A stretch of DNA of 64,000 nt from Bacteroides sp. (GCA_014802435.1 JAAVCG010000005.1:186001-250000); one strand, 5' to 3'; numbered from the stretch's first letter, positions 31,426 to 41,323 are shown. Notes: generated by a model from the letters alone, not told the origin. A program made the numbers and translations.

Positions 31426-31445
31426 AATAAACTAAAATAATACTT

Positions 31446-34001
31446 ATGAAACTTCAAGTCAGCAATTCCAACGCGCCCCAATGGCGTGATGTGACTGTCA
31501 AGACGAATCTTCCCGAGGCTCTTAAGCCCCTGGAAGTCATTGCCCGCAATCTGTGGTGGGTATGGAACAGCGATGGTAAGAACCTTTTCCGCGACCTCGA
31601 CCCCAATCTCTGGCGCTCTACCGGTGAAAACCCCGTGATGCTTATCCAGCGTCTCAGCTCTGAACGCCTCCAGGAAATCATTGCCGATGCCGACCTCATG
31701 GCCCGCATCAAGAAGGTCTACAAGCTCTTCAAGGAATACATGGAAGTCCCCATGCGCTCCGATATCCCCTCCGTTGCCTATTTCTCTATGGAATATGGCC
31801 TCTGCAACGCCCTGAAGATCTATTCCGGTGGTCTCGGTGTGCTCGCCGGTGACTATATTAAGGAAGCAAGTGATAGCCGTGTGCCCATGACTGCCGTCGG
31901 CTTCCTCTATCGCTATGGCTACTTCACTCAGAGCCTCAGCGTTGACGGTCAGCAGATTGCCAACTATGAGCCTCAGAACTTCAATCAGCTCCCCATTGAG
32001 CAGGTAATGAATGAAGACGGCACTCCCATGATTATTGAAGTGCCTTTCCCCACTAACACTGTTTATAGCCACGTTTGGCGCGTCAATGTCGGCCGCATGA
32101 ACCTCTATCTGATGGACACCGACTTTGACATGAACTCTGAATATGACCGCCCCATCACTCACCAGCTCTATGGCGGCGATTGGGAAAACCGCATCAAGCA
32201 GGAATATCTCCTCGGTATCGGCGGTATCATCATGCTCCGCAAACTCGGAATCAACACTGACCTCTATCACGCCAACGAAGGCCACGCCGCTCTGCTCAAC
32301 CTTCAGCGCCTGGTTGAATATATCACCGAGAAACACGTTGACTTCAACGTCGCTCTCGAACTCGTTCGCGCTTCAAGCCTCTATACGGTTCACACTCCCG
32401 TGCCCGCCGGACATGACTACTTCGACGAAGGTCTCGCTAACAAGTATCTCAACCACTTTGCTCCCATCCTTGGCATCTCTTGGCCCGAACTGATGAACAT
32501 GGGTCGCGAAAACCCTGACAGCGGCGAAAAATTCTCAATGAGCGTATTCGCCCTCAACACCTGTCAGGAAGCCAACGGCGTTTCTTGGCTCCACGGCGAA
32601 GTATCCAAAAAGATGTTTGCCGGCGTTTGGAAAGGCTATGACTGGCGCGAAAGCCACGTTGGATACGTGACTAACGGTGTGCATATGCCCACATGGGCTG
32701 CCTCCGAATGGAAAGCTTTCTATGAAAAGAACCTCGGTCAGCAGCTCTTCTCTCATCAGGACGACCCCAAGGCCTGGCATAACATCTTTGATATGCCCGA
32801 ACAGTCAATCTGGGATATGCGCGTCCAGATGAAGAATAAGTTCATCAACTTTGTCAAGCGTGACTTCAAGGCCAAGTGGCTCGCTAACCAGGGTGACCCC
32901 TCTGCCGTCCTCGGTATCCTTGACCGCATCAACCCCAATGCCCTCATCATTGGCTTCGCACGCCGCTTTGCCACTTACAAGCGTGCTCACCTGCTCTTCA
33001 CTGATCTTGACCGTCTGGCCAAGATTGTCAATAACGAAAAGTGCCCCGTGCAGTTCGTATTCTCCGGCAAGGCTCACCCCGCCGATGGTGCAGGCCAGGG
33101 CCTCATCAAGCGCATCATGGAAATCAGCCGTATGCCCCAGTTCCTCGGCAAGATTATCTTCCTTGAAGACTACAACATGATCGTGGCCAAGCGCCTTGTA
33201 ACGGGCGTTGACATCTGGCTCAATACTCCTACTCGTCCGCTCGAAGCATCCGGCACCTCCGGCGAAAAGGCCCTCATGAACGGCGTGCTCAACTTCTCAG
33301 TCCTCGACGGCTGGTGGTATGAAGGCTATAAGTTTGACGAAGAAGGCGGTTGGGCGCTCACTGATAAGCGCACCTATACTGACCAGGCTCAGCAAGATAA
33401 ACTCGATGCCGCTACAATCTACTCTATGCTCGAAAACGAGATTATCCCCCTCTACTTCGACAAGAACTCTTCAGGCTACTCGCCCAAGTGGATTCAGCGC
33501 ATCAAGAACTCTCTGGGTCACATCGCTCCGCACTTCACCATGACCCGCATGATCAATGACTATATTGACCGCTTCTACACCAAGGAAGCCAAGCGCTCCG
33601 CTCTCCTGCAGGCTAATGACTATGCCCTGGCTAAGGAAATCGCCGCTTGGAAGCAGAGTGTCGCTGAAAAGTGGGATGGCGTGAAGGTCCTCTCCGTTGA
33701 GGATGACGGCATGGCCGCAAGCGTTACCGGCACCAAGCATACCGCAACCGTCGTTCTTGACACTAACGGCCTCGCTAACGACCTCGGAGTGGAATGCGTC
33801 GCCTTCCGCAGCGAAGACGGCGAAGAGCAGTTCTCTGAAGTTGTCGCCCTCAAGCCCGTCAAGACTGAAGGAAACATCGTAACCTATCAGCTTGACCATG
33901 AGCTGAGCGAACCCGGTGTGTTCCGCTATGCCTTCCGAATTTATCCCTCTAACCCCGCACTGCCTCATCGTCAGGACTTCGCGTGGGTCCGCTGGATCTG
34001 A
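31446..34001 (+). CDS. glgP: Alpha-glucan (glycogen) phosphorylase
   Basis: VAYFSMEYGL, SGGLGVLAGDYIKEASD, VQFVFSGKAHPAD, GTSGEKALMNGVLNFSVLDGWW. Confidence 0.93.
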   Translation: MKLQVSNSNAPQWRDVTVKTNLPEALKPLEVIARNLWWVWNSDGKNLFRDLDPNLWRSTGENPVMLIQRLSSERLQEIIADADLMARIKKVYKLFKEYMEVPMRSDIPSVAYFSMEYGLCNALKIYSGGLGVLAGDYIKEASDSRVPMTAVGFLYRYGYFTQSLSVDGQQIANYEPQNFNQLPIEQVMNEDGTPMIIEVPFPTNTVYSHVWRVNVGRMNLYLMDTDFDMNSEYDRPITHQLYGGDWENRIKQEYLLGIGGIIMLRKLGINTDLYHANEGHAALLNLQRLVEYITEKHVDFNVALELVRASSLYTVHTPVPAGHDYFDEGLANKYLNHFAPILGISWPELMNMGRENPDSGEKFSMSVFALNTCQEANGVSWLHGEVSKKMFAGVWKGYDWRESHVGYVTNGVHMPTWAASEWKAFYEKNLGQQLFSHQDDPKAWHNIFDMPEQSIWDMRVQMKNKFINFVKRDFKAKWLANQGDPSAVLGILDRINPNALIIGFARRFATYKRAHLLFTDLDRLAKIVNNEKCPVQFVFSGKAHPADGAGQGLIKRIMEISRMPQFLGKIIFLEDYNMIVAKRLVTGVDIWLNTPTRPLEASGTSGEKALMNGVLNFSVLDGWWYEGYKFDEEGGWALTDKRTYTDQAQQDKLDAATIYSMLENEIIPLYFDKNSSGYSPKWIQRIKNSLGHIAPHFTMTRMINDYIDRFYTKEAKRSALLQANDYALAKEIAAWKQSVAEKWDGVKVLSVEDDGMAASVTGTKHTATVVLDTNGLANDLGVECVAFRSEDGEEQFSEVVALKPVKTEGNIVTYQLDHELSEPGVFRYAFRIYPSNPALPHRQDFAWVRWI

Positions 34002-34014
34002 TAACCCCCTATCT

Positions 34015-34056
34015 CTGAGAGATAAGAGCCTCAAACTCTTATCTCTCAGTTTTTTT
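34015..34056 (+). terminator. Intrinsic terminator after glgP
   Basis: ctgagagataagag / ctcttatctctcag perfect 14-bp stem followed by t-run. Confidence 0.9.
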
Positions 34057-34098
34057 ATTTATTTCATCTTTTAATCTTAAAGCAACTACTTCACTAAA

Positions 34099-35511
34099 AT
34101 GGGAGGCTTTTTCGGAGTCGCCGCCAAGTCAAAGTGTCGCACTGACCTCTTTTATGGCGTAGACTATAATTCCCACCTGGGCACCCGCCGCGGTGGAATG
34201 GTGACATTTGATGCCGCCAATCAGCGCTTTTGCCGCAAAATTCATTCGCTGGAAAGCACTTACTTTCGAACCAAGTTTGAATCCGAACTCGCCAAGTTTG
34301 ATGGCGATACCGGAATAGGTGTGATCAGCGATACTGATCCGCAACCGATTATCATTAACAGCCATCTCGGCAAGTTCGCTATCGTCACTGTGGCCAAGGT
34401 TTGTAACCTCGACGAGCTTGAACGCGAACTCCTTGACAAGGGTGTCCACTTTGGCGAGCTCAGCTCCGGTCGAACCAATCAGACCGAACTCATTGCCCTC
34501 CTTATCAATCAGGGAAAAACTTTTGCCGAAGGCATTGAAATTGTCTATAACAAAATCAAAGGCTCTGCCTCCTTGCTGATTCTGACTGAGAATAACTCAA
34601 TCATTGCTGCGCGTGACCATCTGGGCCGTACTCCTATTATTCTGGGCCGGAAGGACGGCGCCTGGGCCGCAACTTCTGAAAGCACCGCGTTCCCCAATCT
34701 CGGCTATGAATATGTCCGTGACCTCGGCCCCGGCGAAATCGTCGAGATTAAGGCTGACGGAGTCAAGCAGTTACGCGCCCCCGGCTCTGAAATGCAGATT
34801 TGCTCATTCCTCTGGGTCTATTATGGATTCCCCACTTCAAGCTATGAGGGTCATAACGTTGAAGAAACCAGATTCGCCTCCGGATTTGCCATGGGCCAAT
34901 CTGACCCCACTGAAGTTGACTGTGCCTGCGGTATCCCTGACTCCGGTACCGGCATGGCATTAGGTTATGCCGCCGGACATGGTGTGCCTTACCACCGCTG
35001 CATCTGCAAGTACACTCCGACCTGGCCCCGCTCCTTCACTCCCGCCGACCAGTCAATGCGCTCCCTCGTCGCCAAGATGAAACTTGTCCCCAATCGCGCT
35101 ATGCTTCAGGGAAAACGCGCCCTTTTCTGTGATGACTCCATCGTGCGCGGCACTCAGCTCAATGACAATGTCAAGGAGCTCTATGATTGCGGCGCCAAGG
35201 AAGTGCATATGCGCATTGCGTGCCCTCCGCTGATTTATGGCTGCAAGTATGTTGGCTTCACTTCCTCCAAGAGCGATATGGAACTGCTGACCCGTCGGGT
35301 AATCGAAGAGCTCGAAGGCTCTCCTGACGCTCATCTTGATGAGTATGCCACTACGGATTCACCCCGTTATAATGCCATGGTTGAGAAGATCCGCAGCCAT
35401 TTCGGCCTGACTTCCCTCAAGTTCAACCCCATTGAAACCCTGGTTGAGAGCATTGGCCTCCCCAAGTGCAAAATCTGCACCCATTGCTTCGACGGCTCCT
35501 CTCATTTCTAA
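34099..35511 (+). CDS. purF: Amidophosphoribosyltransferase-like protein (PurF family)
   Basis: LGTRRGG, ARDHLGRTPIILGRKD, GIPDSGTGMALGYA, ALFCDDSIVRGTQL PRPP loop; N-terminus is MGGFFG rather than MCG. Confidence 0.85.
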   Translation: MGGFFGVAAKSKCRTDLFYGVDYNSHLGTRRGGMVTFDAANQRFCRKIHSLESTYFRTKFESELAKFDGDTGIGVISDTDPQPIIINSHLGKFAIVTVAKVCNLDELERELLDKGVHFGELSSGRTNQTELIALLINQGKTFAEGIEIVYNKIKGSASLLILTENNSIIAARDHLGRTPIILGRKDGAWAATSESTAFPNLGYEYVRDLGPGEIVEIKADGVKQLRAPGSEMQICSFLWVYYGFPTSSYEGHNVEETRFASGFAMGQSDPTEVDCACGIPDSGTGMALGYAAGHGVPYHRCICKYTPTWPRSFTPADQSMRSLVAKMKLVPNRAMLQGKRALFCDDSIVRGTQLNDNVKELYDCGAKEVHMRIACPPLIYGCKYVGFTSSKSDMELLTRRVIEELEGSPDAHLDEYATTDSPRYNAMVEKIRSHFGLTSLKFNPIETLVESIGLPKCKICTHCFDGSSHF

Positions 35512-35533
35512 AGAAAAGCAACATTCAACAAAC

Positions 35534-35570
35534 GACCCGCCCTGACATTTTCTCAGGGCGGGTCTCGTTT
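35534..35570 (+). terminator. Terminator-like hairpin after purF
   Basis: gacccgccctga / tcagggcgggtc stem followed by tcgtttt. Confidence 0.75.
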
Positions 35571-35572
35571 TG

Positions 35573-35929
35573 CTACTGAGTAAGTAGTATCTGTTTAAGC
35601 ACTATTGCATTATTATGCGTCCGGTCATGTGATGAGTACAGAAGCGTCACTTTTGGCTTGTCCGCCAACTGTTTTTTCAATTCTTTAACTGCCGGATTAC
35701 CGGATAATTCCTTCTTGTAGCGTTCTGTAAACTCCGCCCATCTCTCATTCGGGTCCGCGTGAAACCATTCGCGAAGTTCTGTTGAGGGAGATATCTCCTT
35801 TTCCCATATATCATAGTGGAATGTAGCGTGTGACAGTCCCCGGGGCCAAAGCCTGTCAATGTACACTCTGAATCCATCACTCGCTTCTGCCTGATCATAG
35901 GCGCGTTTTAGTTCAATTATCTGTTTCAT
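35573..35929 (-). CDS. DUF488 family protein
   Basis: IELKRAYDQAEASDGFRVYIDRLWPRGLS; LREWFHADP; LLYSSHDRTHNNA. Confidence 0.9.
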   Translation of the reverse strand: MKQIIELKRAYDQAEASDGFRVYIDRLWPRGLSHATFHYDIWEKEISPSTELREWFHADPNERWAEFTERYKKELSGNPAVKELKKQLADKPKVTLLYSSHDRTHNNAIVLKQILLTQ

Positions 35930-35979
35930 AGTATTTCTCTAACGATACCCGGAGATATTTAGTTCTTCCCGTTAAACTT

Positions 35980-35996
35980 TTGGCACGCTTTTTGCG
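35980..35996 (+). promoter_or_regulatory. Candidate sigma-54 (-24/-12) promoter of clpB
   Basis: TTGGCACG-CTTT-TTGCG, correct N4 spacing, 40 bp upstream of ATG. Confidence 0.6.
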
Positions 35997-36035
35997 TTAT
36001 TTTAACAGAAAATGAAACTTATTTAATCAAAAGCT

Positions 36036-38624
36036 ATGAATTTCAATAACTTCACAATTAAGTCGCAAGAAGCGATTCAGAAGGCCGTAGAGCTGACTCG
36101 TGGAGCCGGACAGCAGAGCATTGAACCTCTGCATCTGCTCAAGGGGGTAGTGGAGGAAGGTGACTCGCTGGTTAAGTATATTTTCCAGAAAGTTGGCGCC
36201 AACCTCCCTTTGACGCTGCGCAACCTTGACTCTGCCATTGCCGCCCTCCCCAGGGTGACAGGCAGTGAGCCTTATTTAAGCCGTGAGAGCAATGATGTGC
36301 TCCAACGCGCTCTCGACATTGCTAAGAAACAAGGCGATGAGTATGTAACCCTTGAAGCCATTCTGATGGCTCTCTTTGTGGTTAACTCGTCGGCCTCTCA
36401 AATCCTTAAAGATGCCGGACTCACTGAAAAGGAACTCCAGGCTGCAATTGATGAGCTCCGAAAAGGTAAGAAAGCCACTGACCAGAGCGCCGAGGATACC
36501 TATAACGCGCTCTCAAAGTATGCTATCAACCTCAATGAGCGTGCTCGCGCCGGTAAGCTTGACCCCGTCATCGGACGTGACGAGGAAATCCGCCGTGTAC
36601 TCCAGATTCTTTCACGCCGTACAAAAAACAACCCTATGCTCATTGGTGAACCGGGTACCGGTAAGACCGCCATTGCCGAGGGACTTGCACAGCGAATTAT
36701 TCGCGGAGATGTCCCTGAAAATCTTCGCTCTAAGCAGATTTTCTCCCTTGATATGGGTGCCCTCGTTGCCGGCGCTAAGTATAAAGGCGAATTTGAAGAA
36801 CGCCTGAAAGCCATTGTCAACGAAGTCACTCAGAGTGATGGCGAGATTATCCTCTTCATTGATGAAATCCATACTCTCGTCGGTGCCGGCAAGGGTGAGG
36901 GAGCCATGGATGCCGCAAATATTCTCAAGCCGGCATTGGCTCGTGGCGAACTGCGCTCAATCGGTGCTACCACTCTTGATGAATACCAGAAATACTTCGA
37001 AAAGGATAAAGCCCTTGAGCGTCGTTTCCAGAAAGTAATGGTCAACGAACCTGACGAAATGAGCGCCATTGCTATTCTCCGCGGACTGAAGGAGCGTTAT
37101 GAAAACCATCATAAGGTGCGTATCCGTGACGAAGCGATTATTGCCGCCGTTCAGCTCTCTGAACGTTACATTACTGACCGTTTCCTCCCTGATAAGGCCA
37201 TTGACCTCATTGATGAAGCCGCCTCAAAGCTGCGCCTTGAAGTTGACTCTGTGCCTCAGGCCCTCGACGATATTGTTCGCCGCATTGCCCAGAAGGAAAT
37301 TGAGCGTGAAGCCATCAAGCGTGAAGGCGACGAACCCAAGGTCAAGACCATTGAAAAGGAGCTGGCCGAACTTCGCGATGAAGAAAAGGAATTCCGCTCC
37401 AAATGGCAAGTGGAAAAGGACCTCATCAATAAGATTCAGCAAAACAAGATTGACATTGAGCAGCTTAACTTCGAAGCCGAACGCGCCGAGCGTGAAGGCG
37501 ACTATGGAAAGGTGGCTGAAATCCGTTACTCCCGAATTAAGGAGAAGGAAAACGAAAACGCCTCCATTCAGGAGCAACTCAAAATGATGCAGGGCGAACA
37601 CGCGCTCATCAAGGAAGAAGTGGATGCCGACGATATTGCCGGAGTAGTTTCCCGCTGGACCGGAATCCCCGTAATGAAGATGGTTCAGAGCGAAAAGGAA
37701 AAGCTCCTTCATCTTGAAGAGGAACTCCACGAAAGAGTGGTTGGCCAAAACGATGCTATCGCTGCAATCGCTGATGCCGTGCGCCGCTCGCGTGCCGGAT
37801 TGAATGACCCCCGACGTCCTATCGGTTCATTCATCTTCCTCGGTACTACCGGTGTCGGTAAGACGGAGCTGGCAAAGGCCCTTGCCGAATATCTCTTCGA
37901 TGATGAAAACATGATGACCCGTATCGACATGAGTGAATATCAGGAGAAACACGCCGTCAGCCGTCTGGTCGGAGCGCCTCCGGGATATGTCGGTTACGAT
38001 GAAGGCGGTCAGCTGACCGAGGCCGTGCGCCGCAAACCTTACAGCGTTGTCCTCTTCGATGAGATTGAAAAAGCTCACCCTGACGTCTTCAATATCCTCC
38101 TCCAGGTGCTCGACGATGGACGTCTGACTGATAATAAAGGCCGTCTTGTAAACTTCAAGAACACCATTATCATCATGACCTCTAACATGGGCTCTAACGT
38201 TATCCGCGATAACTTCGCCAAGATGACTGAGGATAACCGCCTCGAGACCATTGAAAAGACCAAGCAGGAAGTCCTTGATATGCTCAAACAGACCATTCGC
38301 CCAGAATTCCTCAACCGTATCGACGAAACTATCATGTTCACGCCGCTCAACGAAAAGGAAATTGAAGAAATCGTTGGTCTGCAAATCAAGAGCATTCAGA
38401 AGATGCTCGCCACTAATGGCGTTGAACTCCGCGTTACTCCTGCCGCAATGCATTATCTGGCCGAGGAAGGTTACGACCCCGAATTTGGTGCGCGTCCCGT
38501 CAAGAGAGCAATCCATCGTCTGGTCCTCAACCAACTCTCAAAGGATATTCTCGCCCAGAAAGTCAACAAAGACAAACCCATCATCATTGACGTCAAGGAC
38601 GATCAACTCATCTTTGAAAACTAA
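36036..38624 (+). CDS. clpB: ATP-dependent chaperone ClpB
   Basis: 862 aa; [37 protein letters not shown], coiled-coil middle domain. Confidence 0.97.
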   Translation: MNFNNFTIKSQEAIQKAVELTRGAGQQSIEPLHLLKGVVEEGDSLVKYIFQKVGANLPLTLRNLDSAIAALPRVTGSEPYLSRESNDVLQRALDIAKKQGDEYVTLEAILMALFVVNSSASQILKDAGLTEKELQAAIDELRKGKKATDQSAEDTYNALSKYAINLNERARAGKLDPVIGRDEEIRRVLQILSRRTKNNPMLIGEPGTGKTAIAEGLAQRIIRGDVPENLRSKQIFSLDMGALVAGAKYKGEFEERLKAIVNEVTQSDGEIILFIDEIHTLVGAGKGEGAMDAANILKPALARGELRSIGATTLDEYQKYFEKDKALERRFQKVMVNEPDEMSAIAILRGLKERYENHHKVRIRDEAIIAAVQLSERYITDRFLPDKAIDLIDEAASKLRLEVDSVPQALDDIVRRIAQKEIEREAIKREGDEPKVKTIEKELAELRDEEKEFRSKWQVEKDLINKIQQNKIDIEQLNFEAERAEREGDYGKVAEIRYSRIKEKENENASIQEQLKMMQGEHALIKEEVDADDIAGVVSRWTGIPVMKMVQSEKEKLLHLEEELHERVVGQNDAIAAIADAVRRSRAGLNDPRRPIGSFIFLGTTGVGKTELAKALAEYLFDDENMMTRIDMSEYQEKHAVSRLVGAPPGYVGYDEGGQLTEAVRRKPYSVVLFDEIEKAHPDVFNILLQVLDDGRLTDNKGRLVNFKNTIIIMTSNMGSNVIRDNFAKMTEDNRLETIEKTKQEVLDMLKQTIRPEFLNRIDETIMFTPLNEKEIEEIVGLQIKSIQKMLATNGVELRVTPAAMHYLAEEGYDPEFGARPVKRAIHRLVLNQLSKDILAQKVNKDKPIIIDVKDDQLIFEN

Positions 38625-38646
38625 CATTCAACCTGATTCCAATCTG

Positions 38647-38688
38647 TTAAGCCGGAAGCCACTCCAAGCTCCCGGCTTAACTTTTTTG
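38647..38688 (+). terminator. clpB terminator
   Basis: ttaagccgg / ccggcttaa stem followed by ctttttt. Confidence 0.8.
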
Positions 38689-38690
38689 TG

Positions 38691-38717
38691 AGCTTTCACC
38701 CGGTTTCGGCGAAAGCT
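38691..38717. promoter_or_regulatory. Palindrome copy 1, candidate operator
   Basis: AGCTTTCAC-CCGGTTTCG-GCGAAAGCT, then 5 bp, then TAATTTTGCA; same layout as 41324-41350. Confidence 0.55.
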
Positions 38718-38737
38718 CACACTAATTTTGCACCATA

Positions 38738-38769
38738 TTTGGATGATAAACAAAAATTACGTACCTTTG
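38738..38769 (+). promoter_or_regulatory. Bacteroidales-type promoter
   Basis: TTTG (38738-38741), 20 bp spacer, TACCTTTG (38762-38769). Confidence 0.7.
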
Positions 38770-38775
38770 CAACGT

Positions 38776-38951
38776 CAAGAGAGACAACATAATGAGAAAG
38801 AAAGTGCCTTGTTTCTTGTGAAATCGCCAAATTTTCATCCTCTAAGAAGTGTACAAGGCGCGGAGCAACTCATATCAAAAATATGGGTTGCCATCCGTGC
38901 GTACACCCGGGTGTTTGGCGATACCCTCAAGAAACGCAAGGACGGCAACCC
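38776..38951 (+). ncRNA. Candidate structured leader RNA / small RNA
   Basis: Helices 38804-38812/38853-38861, 38813-38817/38844-38848, 38819-38823/38833-38837; hairpin 38865-38875/38881-38891; competing stem 38885-38902/38934-38951; loop complementarity ATCGCCAAA/TTTGGCGAT. Confidence 0.5.
38792..38821 (+). CDS. Possible 9-aa leader peptide MRKKVPCFL
   Basis: ATG...TGA micro-ORF at the start of the structured element; lies within helix 1. Confidence 0.3.
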   Translation: MRKKVPCFL

Positions 38952-39020
38952 ACTTTCTATTACCAACCCCTAACCCCTCCAACCGGCTGCCCACGGAGAC
39001 TTAAATTTCAAAATATTATT

Positions 39021-39353
39021 ATGTTTTTTAATGTACCAATATTGTTACTAATTACAATCGCACTCCTATTTGCAATTGCTGGTTATGTATCAGCTAAGAA
39101 AAAAAACAGAAATCCCATGCTGTGGGCTGTGATTTGCTTTTTGTCTGATTTATTTGGATTGATTGTATTGTTATGTTCAAGTCCGCTTGAATATAATGAG
39201 GAATTAGATTATTCCGAATCTGATACATTAGGTTGGATAATGCTTTTCATAGCATTTGCTTTATTTTACCTCTCATTTGATTATGGGTGGAATGCCGCAA
39301 AGGAGTATAATGACGCAATGCGATGGAAATTATACATGCAAATGATGCAGTAA
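39021..39353 (+). CDS. Small membrane protein, unknown
   Basis: Start at MFFNVPILLLITIALLFAIAGYVSAKKKNRNP inside ORF 38883-39353; two hydrophobic segments; AT-rich. Confidence 0.6.
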   Translation: MFFNVPILLLITIALLFAIAGYVSAKKKNRNPMLWAVICFLSDLFGLIVLLCSSPLEYNEELDYSESDTLGWIMLFIAFALFYLSFDYGWNAAKEYNDAMRWKLYMQMMQ

Positions 39354-39416
39354 TTATGCCAGATTGAAATCGTTAGGAAGAAAAGAAAATATATGGCAGT
39401 GAATAGTGATTCTACT

Positions 39417-40241
39417 ATGAAGATTATTAGTATTGTAATTTGTGTACTAATTACATCTTTTTGTAATGCACAGATATATTTGAATGATGTTTTATCAGAT
39501 ATTTTGAGCGAATTTCCTCATCAAGTATATTCTGATGAAGAGCGAGAAGAGTATAAACTGGATAAAGAAGACAGGGATTGGATAATGGACATTGCCGGAG
39601 ATAGTTATGTATTGGATTCAAGATCTGTTATGGGAGTGTTTTGTGATAACGTTTATGAACTTTATCATGATGCATCAATAGACTTATCATCGCCGCTAAA
39701 AAGGAAATTGTTTGAAAAAACTGATACTTATATTGATTGGATGGATGAACTAAAGAAAATAAGTTATGTTATCAAGGGAGATACATTGCATGCTCCATTA
39801 GATGGAGTTTTTCGATATCAGCATAAATATGATATTGAGAAAGGTAGATTTGTTATCTCATGTTCTTTTCCACAATTTCCGTCAATTGGTACTACACATG
39901 CTTTTTTTTATGTCCCCAAGGATTTAAAACCGTTTTTCCACTCATCTGGATTTAGTAAACAAATATATGTAAATATTGAAAACGAAACAGTTGCTTTGGA
40001 AATTGAAAACACTGAGAATTATGGAAAGCATCCGTATGAATTTTTAGTTCGCTTTTTCTATAATGGTCCATATCATGATGATGAATCAATTAATGAGCAT
40101 GATAATGGTAATGGAAAACGATTAGTCACAAGATCAACTGGAGTTAGTCTTGAAATATACGACATTATTCTATACAAAACGTCCAATCATCAAATAGTGT
40201 GGAGTATGCGATTGGGTGATTTGTCGAATACCATAGATTAA
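39417..40241 (+). CDS. Secreted orphan protein, unknown
   Basis: Signal peptide MKIISIVICVLITSFCNAQ; AT-rich; no recognised motif. Confidence 0.6.
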   Translation: MKIISIVICVLITSFCNAQIYLNDVLSDILSEFPHQVYSDEEREEYKLDKEDRDWIMDIAGDSYVLDSRSVMGVFCDNVYELYHDASIDLSSPLKRKLFEKTDTYIDWMDELKKISYVIKGDTLHAPLDGVFRYQHKYDIEKGRFVISCSFPQFPSIGTTHAFFYVPKDLKPFFHSSGFSKQIYVNIENETVALEIENTENYGKHPYEFLVRFFYNGPYHDDESINEHDNGNGKRLVTRSTGVSLEIYDIILYKTSNHQIVWSMRLGDLSNTID

Positions 40242-40255
40242 TTAAAAAATACAAA

Positions 40256-41161
40256 ATGAAATTTGATCAATCGAAAATTGATGCGTTCAAGCAGGAGAAG
40301 GGGGCTATCGTCACCATTCAAGAACTACTGCGCGGACGCGATGCGGACTTTGATGCGGCCAAGAACATCCGCCTGGTCCGCCATGCCGACAACCGTAAGG
40401 TGAAATTAATTAAGGGTGAAGAAGTCAGAGGTACTCTTTATAACCTTTATCGTTATCAGAAGGAGACCTTTCTTCAATATCAGCGAGAACAACCCCGCAA
40501 GCGTTTCGAAGACGTTGACTATATGGTTGCTTTTATTGGCGAGAAAGGTACCACGGCACGATTTGTTGGTGTCTATAAGGTAGGTAATAAGGTTGACAGT
40601 CCGTATATTCCGGATGATATTATCTGTGACATGGAAGTTGTAGCGGCTTTTGAGCCGTTAACCCATAGTGTTGTTATTGACTGGGGTAAATCAACTGTAA
40701 GTTGGTGTCAGGATTTTGATACTCAATTTAAGCCGGTAATCCGCATTGACGAAGGCTTCGAAGATGCTGATGGCGTTCCTCGTTTTGTGTCATATTATGA
40801 CACACTGCTTTCATTTGACCAATTAAGGGCAGTAATTAACTCAAATAATGATAACCCTTGGCACACTGCTTTAAGGTCAGTCAACTGTATCTATCTAATC
40901 TCTGATGTGGAAAATGGCAGACATTATGTTGGAAGCACTTATGGTGAAAATGGAATATGGGGCCGATGGGAAACATATGTTAAGACAGGCGGCCATGGCG
41001 ATAATGTGGAGCTGAAAAAGTATTCGGCTCAAAATTTCCAATGGTCAATCCTGGAAGTCCTACCAATCAATATAACGGCAGACCAAGCCGTAGACAGAGA
41101 AAATCTATACAAACAGAAACTCATGTCGCGCCATAAAGTCACCGGTTATAATCAAAACTAA
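40256..41161 (+). CDS. GIY-YIG nuclease family protein
   Basis: C-terminal CIYLISDVENGRHYVGSTYGENGIWGRWETYVKTGGHGDN and EQ-type DRENLYKQKL. Confidence 0.82.
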   Translation: MKFDQSKIDAFKQEKGAIVTIQELLRGRDADFDAAKNIRLVRHADNRKVKLIKGEEVRGTLYNLYRYQKETFLQYQREQPRKRFEDVDYMVAFIGEKGTTARFVGVYKVGNKVDSPYIPDDIICDMEVVAAFEPLTHSVVIDWGKSTVSWCQDFDTQFKPVIRIDEGFEDADGVPRFVSYYDTLLSFDQLRAVINSNNDNPWHTALRSVNCIYLISDVENGRHYVGSTYGENGIWGRWETYVKTGGHGDNVELKKYSAQNFQWSILEVLPINITADQAVDRENLYKQKLMSRHKVTGYNQN

Positions 41162-41217
41162 ATAGGCCGGAAGCTGGAAACATTGACTACAATTAGCCCG
41201 GAGGGCTTGCACTTCTT

Positions 41218-41253
41218 GTTAACCCCCAATTGCTCCGGCTATTGGGGGTTAAC
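41218..41253. repeat. Strong intergenic hairpin
   Basis: gttaacccccaat / attgggggttaac, perfect 13-bp arms, 10-nt loop. Confidence 0.6.
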
Positions 41254-41323
41254 AGCTCTCATCCCTCCAATTTCGACCCCGGAGGGTGTCGCACATAGAT
41301 TATAGCATTTTCAAATTTAATAG

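Noticed and set aside
31374-32336. 320-aa minus-strand ORF
   Set aside because: Lies antisense to glycogen synthase end and glgP; no family motif; shadow ORF produced by codon bias.
37827-38534. 235-aa minus-strand ORF
   Set aside because: Antisense shadow of clpB.
38728-38973. 81-aa plus-strand ORF before the membrane protein
   Set aside because: Runs through the promoter and the strongly paired RNA region; more likely non-coding. The overlapping 38883 start of the next ORF was also rejected in favour of 39021.
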